Shown: piece by piece, positions 1-11,325 of the stretch
Position numbering within the stretch: position 1 is the first letter of the stretch
How the letters are laid out: each line of letters starts with the position of its first letter
Assembly (NCBI GenBank): GCA_037389465.1
Contig: JAZARR010000074.1
Location: 4,650,501-4,714,500 of the forward strand
Direction: 5' to 3'
DNA: 64,000 nucleotides
Origin: Baylisascaris procyonis
Lineage: Eukaryota; Nematoda; Chromadorea; Rhabditida; Ascarididae
Program-made: the position numbers and the translations under genes
Notes under the pieces: model-generated
What the model was told of the DNA's origin: nothing
Databases searched by the model: none
What the model saw: only the letters and a program-made list of their open reading frames with translations

Positions 1-38
1 CAACAAGTAATGAGTGAATTATGAGATATGAATGCCGC

Positions 39-87
39 TTAAATAGCTAACTGATTTTCGAAAATCTTCGTAACTCCTTGCGAAGGT
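39..87 (-). repeat. Copy of the PB1-gene upstream element (edge copy)
   Basis: About 48 bases share the order CTTAAATAG, GATTTTCGAAA, TCTTCGTAA, CTTGCGAAG with 17492-17540, which lies 40-90 bases upstream of the intact PB1 gene start. About 40 of 48 positions agree by eye. In the intact gene this element precedes a minus-strand ATG. By the same spacing a paralogue's ATG would fall just left of the window edge. The match is seen in the sequence; the off-window paralogue is inference. Confidence 0.6.
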
Positions 88-575
88 TTGCGCAGCAATG
101 TTGTCTCTTTCGATAAGGTGGCGTCATCGCTGTGAGAATTGCATTATGAGCAACAATCACCGTTCGGATGGAAAAATCGAGCCTGAGATGAGTCATCAGC
201 AAAATTCAACATGAGACTCTGTACAATGGATTCACGCTGTACAGTACCAATTTAGCCCTAAAATTATCCACAAAACAGTTCTTTAATGGTGTTTTCCGTC
301 GATCATTATTTTAAGATCAAAATTGGTGGCACTTTTATATGAGTTACATCGGTTCACTCAATAGTTGTGACTTCTTGAAATGTGCTACAACTATAAAAAT
401 TTTGTTTCGATCTGGTCATATGTGATATGAATCGTTCTACAGGAGGAATTTTATTTATTATTAGTGATCTTGAATTTTTCATCTCATTTTTAAAGTTATT
501 TCTTCAGTGCATTACTCTTTCTAAAAAATTTATATCCACTGTAATTATATTCGGCTCTAAGAATCGTGAAATATC

Positions 576-620
576 AAATAGCAAATCGATTTTCGAATCT
601 CTTAGTAATTCTTTGTGAGG
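576..620 (-). repeat. Second diverged copy of the PB1-gene upstream element
   Basis: The stretch carries AAATAG, AATCGATTTTCGAA, CTTAGTAATT and CTTTGTGAGG in the same order and spacing as the element at 17494-17540. It is more diverged than the edge copy, and no coding sequence follows it on the minus strand. It is probably a relic of an earlier duplication. Confidence 0.5.
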
Positions 621-3151
621 TGATGCGATGTTTATGACTTCATTGTGGCATTAATGCGGTACGGATGTAAAAAAACGAATCAGAGATCAATAATCAACAA
701 CACAGCGAGCAACGACTTGATCGCAATGCAATCGTGCTGTAAGTTGCGAATTGATGCTGTAAATAACCCATAAAGCCGTTCAATAATGAACACTTCTCAG
801 TGGTTCACCACCTTAAAGCCAGAATTGGGTTAAGTTCTCTAATTATGTACAGTAGAGTTAATCGTATACCATCAGATAGTAGCCGTTGCCCACCATGCTT
901 TCTGTGGGCGATATTCCACAACTGTCAAGTGACCCATGCAGCGTTATCGTGAATGGCATGAAAATGTGCAGAATCGCCGCTCATTAATTATAATGGAGTT
1001 AGTAAATTGCACGATGATTGCAAACCTTGTATATCTCAATTGAGAAGTGCCATGTAATGCATTCAGCTTCACACAAGAGTATGCTCTCAGATTGCACATC
1101 GATGTGTTTTCTTTATTATTCCCGTATCGATGGTTCGTTGAATTTCACTCAGCATCAGCAATATTCGGAAACATCTGAAAGAGCACCAGAAGTTGCGAAC
1201 TGTGTTCTGTGCTCACTTGAACGGAATTATCTAAAACCTCACCACTTGCTAAGATGTAATATTGAGAGTTGTAAATTATCCGCACTCGTTGATATGTTAT
1301 GGGACATCAATCTAAAATGCATATGTGATTTATTGTTTATGTGAAGTTTTAACTTTTTATGTTAGTGACTGCATTGCTTTGTGGCTACGATGATACATTT
1401 TGGGGCATTAAAAGCATAGCTTGTTTCATCTATTGAAAAACAATAATAGCCTTTTTCTTATCACTGTGGAATGATGTCATTGATGAATTACCATTAGTGA
1501 ACGAGATTAAATCTTATTGAAAAAGTAAACGTGACGACGTTAGTTTTATTGATATTGACTTTACTTAATCATTCCTTATCACTCCTATCACAAATTTTTA
1601 CACATCCATTCAATAACGAACCTCCCATCGCGGCGGTCTATGAGGCTCCATTTTGATGGAAATCGGTTTCCACATATAGTAGGTTAGCCAGAATTTCCGA
1701 ATGGAAAGGGATCACTGTGGAGGAAGAAGAGGGTAAGAAGGAAGGTGAGGGAAAAGTTTTCGAAATTTAAAGGGACGTAAACGGACGCTAATAATAACAA
1801 ATGGTTCAAGTGATGTGTTCTCTCAGTAAGAAAGGAAAAACCTCGAAAAGGAATCACCAAACCCTATTTTTGCTTGAAACCCTGAAGGAGAAGGAAATTC
1901 GCCCATGATGATCAGTTCCTTTTGTATGCCAGTGTACTGTTACTTTATATTTACTTAAAAATAGACTGCTTTCCATTGTTTATCCTCTTCAGCAGTTGTT
2001 TAGCGATTGTTAAAAATTGCAGTTGTTCATTCATTGCACTTGTTGCCGATTGTACATTTTTTTTTCAAAATTTATTTCTTTTCAGCTTTTATGTGCTTTA
2101 TGCAGATTCTTGCACATGTAGAAAATAAGAAAAAAAAAATGCAGATGATATGTCTGTGGGAAACAAATGTCTCCATCCAGGCTTTAGAGAAAAAAAATTC
2201 CCCATAGAAAAATTGCTCTGGGAGCAGAAATTTTGCAGATGCATGTTGCTGTTCAAATAATTCCAAATTTCACAGCTAGCCACTATGCAGAAGGGTCGGT
2301 TTTATTTGGGAAACCACAAACTTCATGATTCCACGAGTTTCGGGGATGCCTGAGTTCATTCTGGGAATACCGAAATCGACGTGCTCCTAGTTCTTTTCCA
2401 GAAATGCAAACTTAAGGGTAGCAAACCTTAGAAAGGCTCTATTTTAACGTCTAAATGACTATCATTATGCCCTCAGGGGGTGTTAAAAGTTGTGCTTCAT
2501 ATTTTTGTAGGTTTATACACCTGCATACATTCACATGGTACATCAGTAGGATGAACCTTTTGAAAAACGTTCATTTATGTGCAAGGGTTGACAATGCGCT
2601 ATCTGTCGGCTACATAATTGTGTCATGTTCTATTCCAGTGAGATTAGGTTGCGAATTAGGATGTCAGGACTTTTAATATGTCGTGTGCGTATATCCGTGA
2701 CTGCATCTTCCGCTTTGGAAATCTCCAAGCCTGTAGCAATAAAATGTGTTAAGTGCGATTTACATAACCAGATACCGAAGCGTCGAATTAAAAAAAAAAG
2801 CTGGTAAGCGATAATGTGGGATGAATTGAACTCAGATGGATATTTGTGATGCAAAGGATGTCGATTTGCGCATATGTCTTTCACATCAATTATCTCTTTT
2901 ATAATTTGTTGTCTCCATACGAAAGTATTTTCACAACTTTATTTGAAATTGCACACAAATTAAACGAATAAATTAATCAATTAAACGAATAAATATATTA
3001 AACGAATAAACAGCATAAATAAGAAAGAACACAAAAATATTCAATAAAGCATTGTATAAACGAAACGAAAATTTAATAACACAATTCACTCAAGACCTCA
3101 TGAATCTCCCCACTTCAGAGGCAAAAAATTAGAAAATTGGAACGAAGTGAA

Positions 3152-3571
3152 ACTATTAAAGAATTTGAAAATCAAAATCAAAAAAAAATTGTAATCGAAA
3201 AGAAGCTTATTGAAGGAAATCAAGTACATTCGTTTCAGATGCAATTCAACATCGAAAAAAAAAACAAATAAACACACAGAATTAGGTGGAATGTAATTAG
3301 ATTTCATACTTGTTCCATTCAAAGTGAAATTGGTATAACATCCTCAAAGAACAACAATTTTCACATGATTTTATATTATAACAAAAGATTGTGCCACCAA
3401 AAAAAAAATAAGGAGCAGAAATACGATTGGCTAGAAGCCATACGTTTGAGAATTTGATGACTCAGGAGTGCGATCGCGGAAGCGGAGGGGCTCGATGCCT
3501 TGCAGAAAAGCTAGAAAACGGAGGAAAGTTATGTGGCAACCAAGGACCAGGTGGTGGCCCTGAGCACAGAT
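3152..3571 (-). pseudogene. Duplicated 3' end of the PB1/RS gene (truncated copy)
   Basis: About 420 bases match 16378-16788 with roughly 90% identity by eye. The segment covers the last 33 codons and the 3' flank of the PB1 gene. The stop codon (minus strand, near 3472) and the reading frame are kept in the coding part, but 5 of the 7 base differences there change an amino acid, which suggests relaxed constraint. Homology ends abruptly at about 3571; the PB1 domain and RS region are missing, so this cannot encode the full protein. An open frame of 123 codons on the opposite strand (3427-3798) is only the antisense of this fragment. Confidence 0.8.
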
Positions 3572-6500
3572 TATCACATTTGCCTGTGGTGGAAGAATGG
3601 ATTGCTGTTGTGTTTAGAGTCGCTTATAGTAGAAAAATTTCCGCAATATTTTCAGTAATGGCTCGCAGAAATAATCGATTGATTGCGGATAAGTTGTTTC
3701 GCATTCGTTTTGTGGTGTTTTCACTGACAGCTTGTGGATACTGTCGGTTTTCTTTGAATACCCGTCAGCATCCCCCTACACTACTGCATTCGTATTAATT
3801 TTAAAGTATTTCCGAAAGCGAATCGCTCATCAATAGATCTCTCTTCAAACGTCTCACTATTTGAATATTTCTATGTTCACGGTTGGGAGTCGAATCACGA
3901 AGTGTTGATGCAAATATCTCGCTTAATATTTATTTGTCTATGTGACCTCGTGAGAGTCACTGCTGTGTTAATTGCTCGTACGCTGTGATAATTGAGGCAA
4001 ATAGGAAGGAGGAAAAAAGTTGTTGTGCACCTGCTTGTATTCGGTTGGTTGAACCGCTTTGACCGCATCATTTTCAACCATCTGATTTTGTCCATCAGTG
4101 AATAAACAGCTTGTCGAAAGATGTCAACGCTGGTTCAGTAATTTTCACATCATTGGTCCAGTCAATTCGAATCAGTAGATTTATGGAAATTGAATCAGTT
4201 GAGCCATACCACCTGTTGCTTGTGATGCTGTTGCATTAGTCTTGCAGCATTTATAAAATGTTGAATTTTTCTTTGCAGAAATGTTTTTTTTTTTGCATAT
4301 ATTTCTCTAGTGGGTCATTGCGTTGTGCTCAAGAAGAAACGATTTTCTGCAAAACTTCATCGAGAAAGAAAACTGCAAAACTGCGCAGCCGATCTCCTTG
4401 ATTCTATTGCAGTAACGCTTTATTGTTTGCATTGTGACGTAGGCATCAATGTGAAGCGTCACCAATATCGCCCATATGTACCCATAAAGTGTAGAGTGTT
4501 GAAAGCAACAGTTCAACGCTAGACTGAAATTATTTTCGCACTGTATTGTGATGAAAAATTTTCTTCATCTCTCCTAATTCAATTTCAGTCCATCTATGCA
4601 GTTTTAAGAACAACTTTTAACTATATTGATCGTTTGTGCACTATTGCACCTAACATTTCCCATCTACTCGTTCATCGGATATCGCATTCGTAATTTTCCT
4701 TCCTGGAAAGAACTTATGTGCAGTTTTTATTACGACAGATAGATAACAGATAGACAGATAGTTAAAGATAGATAACATTTACGCGAATGCGTAAATGCTA
4801 ATTATACATAGATAGCATCAAACTATGAAAAGTGCGTAAAAATACTGAAATATTTTCGAGAACAGAGAAGTGCAGTATAACTAGCAAACTAGTAGAAAGT
4901 TTAGTACAAACAGATAATCAAGAGATTAACGACCGCACAGGCGACCCTACTACCCGTTTAATTTATGAAGCATTTAATCGATAATGGCGGGCTTATTCTC
5001 AGATTGTAGATCATAAAATACCACGCAACTGATGATTCCACTGCGCGTGATAAAACGAAAAAAGGGCGCTCTTTGAAATCGGGACTGTACTTGTGATGCA
5101 TAAGAAAAATATTTGTTAGTGCAAAGGTTATCCAACCGTGATTTTCGATGGGCAGCTACCTCGGTGGGTGATTTATTGGGTGCGTTAAATTCAAAGAGAA
5201 AATTTTTATATTCATTACGAGTCTGTTTTCAATTGGATTTTCTTTTGGCAAGTAAACGATCATCAATGGATGGCCGAAAGCATTAACTGAAAATATTATG
5301 AATCAAAATTACTTCTATGACCTTCTGTAATTTCATGTGGATAACAAACGTAAAAGATTGTAAGTTATTAGCAGATATTTTTTCTATGTATCACAGTTAC
5401 GGTCTCTATTTCAACGAACGCTTTTTTTTTCGTTTTATCCCGCACAATGGAATCATCACTTGCGTGGTGTTTTATGATCTACAATTTGAGAAACCCGCGA
5501 TTATCGATTAAATGCTTCGCAAACAAGAAGAGTAGTACGGTCGCTTGTAGCATATTCAATGCGTTTAGAATGGCCGGGCGATCCAATGCGTTTTTTGTTT
5601 TATTTAAATATTTATATTTTCGCACGTAAAAATTTACGTTGTATATGGTTAAGTTTTGTGAATTTATTGTTTGTGTTGCATTCATTCTCAGGTGAGGATT
5701 AAGAAGAGAAGAACTGTAAAGTTTCGCTTCATTGATGGTAGATTTTAGTTTGCAATGTGAGAATGCGAAGTTTATGCAGAAGGGAAGGAGAGGGTTTTAA
5801 TTATTTTTTCGATATTTCCTTCAGTCATCAGTATTAAAGAACTTTTTGAAAGTATATTATGGTCATCTTGATTGACTAACGTAATTTTGGAATGGTGTAG
5901 TGATAATGTAGTCTCGTTGAATGGAAAGATGAGGTGATTTGATCAAAGAACAAATTTGAAGCTCTTTATGCGCTTTTTGCAAGTTTGCACGAAAGTGCAA
6001 TATGACCACATTATGTCTGTGTATGCATACGTATATGTCTTTGTCTTTATCGGCGTCTGTGTCTATGTCTGCCCTTCTGCTGGCTAGTTTCAATTTGCGG
6101 CCACAAGAGTTATTCGGTAAAATTTGGTCGGCATAGTTTACGCCATAGAGACGAGCCTTCAAAGTTTACCGCTTTCCAGTTGAACGTCTGTTGCGTTAGT
6201 TTTTCTCATGTAATAGTGATGATTAATTGGCGTGAAGGAAAGCTACTTTATGTATAGCCTAGAAGCAAACCAAGTCGAATTCTTTTTTTGTGAGCTTGTA
6301 TAACCGGTCGGTCTGATGAGTCGAAGCACTTTTTGATATCTTTTTTTGAACGCTTCACTAGTAACCTGCTGGAAGTGGGGGAGAGGGAGTGATAGGTGGA
6401 AATGGAACGCGTAATTGTTGTTTTCTTTACCTTTCCTTTCGAGGAAGTTTTCTCTGATTCTCCAGAGGAGAATGTTGTTTCTTTTTGTATATTTTTGTTT

Positions 6501-8761
6501 TATTGCTTCTATTTTTCTGTACCGTTTGCGTTATTGAAATGAACGGAGTGTGGGTTCTGAGATTAGCGTATGCTAATCATTCATCTTCGCTCAGATTGTG
6601 TTCAATTGACTCATCGTTTTGTATGTCTATACTTTCGTGTCCTTGATTTGACAAAGGATGAAAGAAAATACAAGATAAGCAAGGAAGAAGGCGAACAGCA
6701 ATGTGGATCTAAAAACCAGGATGACCTAAAGATTGGAGAGTGCTTCCACTGCTTCACCTTGTCTTTCAATCGAGCTCGCGGGAACTTTGAGGTGTGTTGA
6801 TTGTCGTTCGTTGATCCACTATGGCACGTGGTTAACCGGAAATATAAAGAACAGTATGGAAGGTGATGTCCACGCAGTCGTGAAGGTGTGCTATCAGGAC
6901 GGAAGAGCATGGATTTGGCCGACAAATGTGGACTAGCCCGCAGACTTTCGAAAAAGGGATCGGGAAGAGGAATCCGAGTATGGTGACTGACGAGAGATGC
7001 AGAGGACGATCGATGAATCGAACTATAGAAGAGTGGATCCTAGCAGTGACCAGTGGTCAGTAATGAAGACAGTTAGGGTGGCGTTGGACCAGTTAGGATC
7101 AATGGAACCTGTGGCCACAATGGAACAGTCAGCAGCGTTGAAGACGAAGACATCAACTGTGGCGCAAGATAAGTTACTTAAAAGTTTTCTTAGCAAGTTT
7201 GAGGCGCAAATCAGTTTCGATGCTCCCGATATCTTCTTGTGGAGCAAAGGATTTCACAGAAGTGGTGGACTGGATTTCCTCTACCAAAGTAGGACCGATC
7301 GCCTTTCCGTCATCATCCCAAGTTTCCCTGAAAAATTTGCAATCTTGCGGCCTTCATAGAGTTTATCAGCCGCCTTTATCTTATACAAATCACACAGCTC
7401 GGCATATGGATAAGGTAGTTGGCTCGATAAGTAGGCGTTTAATTTTTTTTTGTACTCGATAATTGTAAGCTTCTTTGGCGCTGCAGTGGGTATTTTCGCA
7501 TCTAATTTTTTGTGCGGAAATGATTTTTTTTCGGTTTAAAAATGTTTATGGAATTTCCTAGAAATTAGACATGAATTTGTCACTAATTCACCAGCTATGA
7601 AAAGGAAGATAATGACTGCCGTATTCGTATGCCGATATTGATGGTTATTGTAAGTCAGGTAAACTCAATGATTTCTGTAAGATTGCATCGTTGATCTTGG
7701 CAGATTAGTAAATGGAAAGGCAGAATGTGAAAATTGCCTGAATTCAGCTACATTTTGGCACCGCCGAATCGCTTTTCCCGAGGACAGGCGCTCTCGCTTC
7801 ACCTAGGTGAATTTGAATAGCTGTGGATCCAGTCATCTCTTACGTATGCCGGATCCTGTTGTGACGCCATTGAAACTCAGAGGTGCATCAACTGTGCAAA
7901 GAAGAGCAGCCTTTCGACACTCATATTAATAGAGATGCACGTTGTGTAATATATTCAGCCACATTTTGCGCCACTTGGATGGCCTGAAATCCTTGAGATA
8001 ATGAAGTATGCATTGCGATGCGATTGTAAGTGTGCAGTAGGAATTATTCATGAATCAAAAAAGAATCCGCAGTGGATGGTTGTCACTGGCGTTGAACAGA
8101 TTTGCGACACGATTCTTTCGGTTTACTTTGCTGTAGTTGAGCTGTTCAATATCTGAGTGAATATAGCTGAACGCTCTGTGTACATTGCTCGATTGCAGCA
8201 TGGTGTCGCTGTGATTGGAGCATAAAAAAGGGAAAGGCTTTCTGAAAAGAAAATTTGTTTTAACGCAGCTCAGTGCGCAATAAATTTGTGGCGCAATAAC
8301 ATTCATGTTATGGGCCAGGATATTTCAGGTTTGAAATTGTAACATTACAGTCGCAAATTAGGCTAGAAAAATTGCGGTGCGAAGAGTTACAAAGTTGAAT
8401 CTCTTACTGTTTGGTTTATAACTTGCTCAATAATGGAAATACTGTTCAACTAATAGGCATAAGAATATTCATTTTACTTTGCATTGGATGGCGCAGAATA
8501 TCCGCAATTGTTCAGTCAACCATTGTTGTGGGGATTTATGTGCGCCTTATTTTCTTTTTTTTTCTGCTCTGTGTACGTTGCTCGATATTTGTATTGAGCT
8601 GCAGCTGTAAATTTCTATAAACCCTATAACAGTGATGGGAGACCTTCTTAATTGGTTTATTTCTTTGCCAACACGAATTCTACATGATAGTTTTTGGCAA
8701 TCTGATAAATTGTTGGAGCCTTAATGTGCTTGAGCTCCCGTACGGTATTCTCAAAGCCGCA

Positions 8762-8992
8762 GAAAAGGAGTCATTGGGCGAACATGCCAGCTCCTTAGCG
8801 GTGACCTGTAGAGATATTTCACCGTTGAAGGGGGATGTTCGGCGTGACGCCAACTCTTCAACGGTTGCCTATAATGACTGCATTATGCTGTTGAACACGA
8901 GTCATTAAGGCTGTGCCATCACTCTGCTGAGGGCCACTGACCCCGTAGAGATGTTGAAAAGGAGTCATTGGGCGGCAATGCCAGCTCCTTAA
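8762..8992. repeat. Direct repeats of hairpin units flanking a nested stem-loop
   Basis: Two copies of a roughly 36-base unit lie at 8762-8797 and 8956-8992. Both read GAAAAGGAGTCATTGGGCG and end in ATGCCAGCTCCTTA. Each unit is itself foldable: AAGGAG pairs with CTCCTT, and in the second copy CATTG pairs with CAATG. Between them lies a second fold at 8821-8865, ACCGTTGAAG pairing with CTTCAACGGT, with GGCGT/ACGCC inside. A short motif GTAGAGAT also occurs next to each unit. The element may be a small non-autonomous transposon or a structured RNA; no family was recognised. Confidence 0.55.
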
Positions 8993-10610
8993 TGATGGCG
9001 AATAAGTTTTACTGTGCTCTACAGGTGTTCTTCTGAGGATTAGTCTATATTGAGGAGGTATAAAGATTTACAGCTGCACAATTTAATATGTGATTCATCA
9101 CTCCACTGTGTGAAAAAAAGAAAATAAGGCGCCAGAGCGGGGTTTTTAGCCGCAGGTGGTTCTGAATTATTGCATTACGAGGCCATTGAACGATTTTCAC
9201 AATCACTCTGAGTCGTTCCCACAGCAGGTGGTTGTGTAAATCGTAAATGCAAAGTAATCTGAACAAACAGTGTTGATGAGTAGGTAGAAGGGATGAGCAT
9301 GTTGTTAATCATCCTGGAGCTTCGACTTTATAGTTGTTCGTATTGCGATTTTTCTAGGCTAACTTATGATTGGAATGTTGCAATTTTAAGCCGAAAATGT
9401 TCCCACGCATAACATAAATGTTATTGTGCCACAAATTTATCGGTCGCGCGGTCATCAGAGTGAGATATTCGACGCTTAGCTAATTAAAACTGAATGTGTG
9501 CTGTACAGATCTGTTTGACATACCAGAAACCACCACTGCAGACTGTTCTCGTTTCATGCTTCATTCTTATTATTCATCTTTCTTGCATCACAATGCGTAC
9601 TTCATTTATCTCTTCGATTACATGCTACTATGGTTGCGCAAGCTGTGGCGGATATACTGCAAAACGTACATTCTATTACTTAATGAGTTACGAGGGGTTT
9701 CTTCGCTTTGTACGATTGGTGATTCCTTTGTGACTCAGTGGTGGCATGATGGTGAAGGGTATGTGAGAGGTGCTGGATGCACCAATGGTTCATATTCACC
9801 TAAGAATTGCAAGAATGCCGTTGTCCTCCGGTAAGAGCGATTTAGTGTGCGTATGCAGTTGAATTGGGCGAATTTTCACGTTCGTCACTCCCTTTACATT
9901 GTCCCGAACCTTTTTTAGGATGTTTGAGGGAAATGGCGGTGAGGGTTTGCTCCTGCTTGGATGAGGTGTACATGTTGGGGGTGTGTCGCGCATAGTTCAA
10001 TATGCATAATTCAAAAGCTACTTTATTTCAGTGAAATTGTTCGTCGACTTCGAGTAACTGTGCTGACAGGATTGTGAAAATGAATAAAACGAATAACGCG
10101 ATCTCTATCATCGAGCGCTGAAAATGCGCGAACAGCATTTTTAAATGGTTAGCTTTTAATTATTATTATATATTTCGTTCCTATTTTGGCGATCGTTGTC
10201 AAAGATAACTCTTTTCTTCATCACTTCTCTTATATATGATCAGTGGAGTCCAAAAAGTTAATTTGGTGAATAGGAGGCATTTATAAGCCAGGTGGTGATA
10301 ACTGTTAAGAAAAACTTGCCTTTGTTGAGTAAATGGTCATTGCATCCTCCCTGCTTCTTTTTTATTCGCTCCTGACGATCGTGGAGAATTGAGGGTCCTA
10401 AGCTATGTTGGAGAGACCGATTAGTGCTTTATTTCCAGATATGAAGAAAATGCTCGTTTAATCAGGCACCATGGTTATTTCCTTTCTTTGGGGGGGGGGA
10501 AGGATGAGGAAGGGGCCTAGCTGTTGTTGATTAATCCTGTTCTATCCGAACAGGGTCCTTATCTTTTTTGTAATCACTAAAACTGATAAATCGGTAGTGT
10601 ATGTGTTTAC

Positions 10611-10729
10611 CTGAAAAAACACTACTTAGGTGAGGAAGCGATTCAATTTTGAAGATGACCTCTTCCAGATATACCTTCACGATTTGCTGCACGAATCTTC
10701 GCCATATTTGGTACACAACACCCAACACC
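10611..10729 (-). other. Isolated exon-like segment, minus strand
   Basis: On the minus strand a 119-base open segment is flanked by a good acceptor (…ATGCTTGCAG) and a donor (GTAAAC). It reads through 39 codons that look like an amphipathic helix, including the stretch IWRRFVQQIVKVYLEEV. It vaguely recalls helical repeats of Sec7-type Arf exchange factors, but I could not find neighbouring exons in a compatible phase, so it may be chance or part of a gene whose other exons I missed. Confidence 0.25.
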
Positions 10730-11325
10730 CTGCAAGCATATGTTGAACTGTAAGATTATTTTCCTTCTCTTTTGTTAAATTTCTTCTGCGCCCGTGTTTC
10801 TTCTTTTTTTTTAAGTCATCATCTTTTCCCCGTTGTGAATGTTTAATTAATTCTCTTTCGCACTACTTTTAACTTGTTCTCTTCGTTTATTTGCATCATC
10901 GTTGTTTCACAACTCTCAAGTCTTCTTTCAGTCATTTGCACGACCACTTTGTGCATTTTAATTGACGTATTTCATTCAGGTTCGGAAATACCTAGTGCTA
11001 TAAATTTTTGTTTTGATCGGAATAAATTTTGTGTTGGTTGAGGTCAGAAAACCAAACTTTTGTTGCCTTTGTAAGAAATGAAACTGTATTTTTAGCTTAT
11101 ATTTGGTTAGAAATAGAAAAAGGTAGTTGAACCTTGAAGCTTCGATTTTTTTTTCTATGAGAAGAACTTATTGGTTTAATGTTAGCATAGCTTTTCAACG
11201 GTACAAAATCTCCGCGTTCAAACACTACAAGCTACAAAATTTTTAGTATGGCGTCACGGTCTGCAGCTTAGTGATTTATGCTGCAAAATTAGGTCTATAT
11301 CTCCAATCGTGCTGATTTTTTCCAG

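Larger units (their letters stand above)
1..3151. other. Non-coding, repeat-bearing left flank
   Basis: I see no credible protein gene here; open frames are short and AT-rich with no family resemblance. Two diverged copies of an element found just upstream of the PB1 gene lie at about 39-87 and 576-620 (listed separately). A short tandem repeat of an 'attaaacgaataa' unit lies at about 2958-3010. If the first element keeps the orientation it has at 17.5 kb, a related minus-strand gene would start just left of base 1. Confidence 0.6.
3572..11325. other. Long region without a confidently identified gene
   Basis: The stretch is T-rich on the plus strand with scattered short open frames in all frames. 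A more GC-rich part at about 6650-7360 holds open frames of 76 to 120 codons on both strands, none recognisable. GATA-type simple repeat lies at 4738-4775. A hairpin and direct-repeat element lies at 8762-8992, and one minus-strand exon-like segment at 10611-10729 (both listed separately). I could not chain exons into a gene in this interval. Confidence 0.5.

Noticed and set aside
408..414. AGAGA in place of PGGGA in CCT-8 (protein residues) as a possible loss of ATPase function
   Set aside because: Alanine at this place is also known in other theta subunits, and GDGTN and the catalytic aspartates are intact.
3427..3798. 123-codon plus-strand frame and its relative at 16659-16856
   Set aside because: Both are antisense to the 3' end of the PB1/RS coding sequence; their similarity follows from the duplication.
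6997..7359. 120-codon plus-strand frame in a GC-richer block
   Set aside because: No recognisable domain, competing frames on both strands, and no splice partners; left as unresolved.
9496..9834. 112-codon plus-strand frame with hydrophobic stretches
   Set aside because: An equally long overlapping frame exists, and I found no compatible exons or family match.
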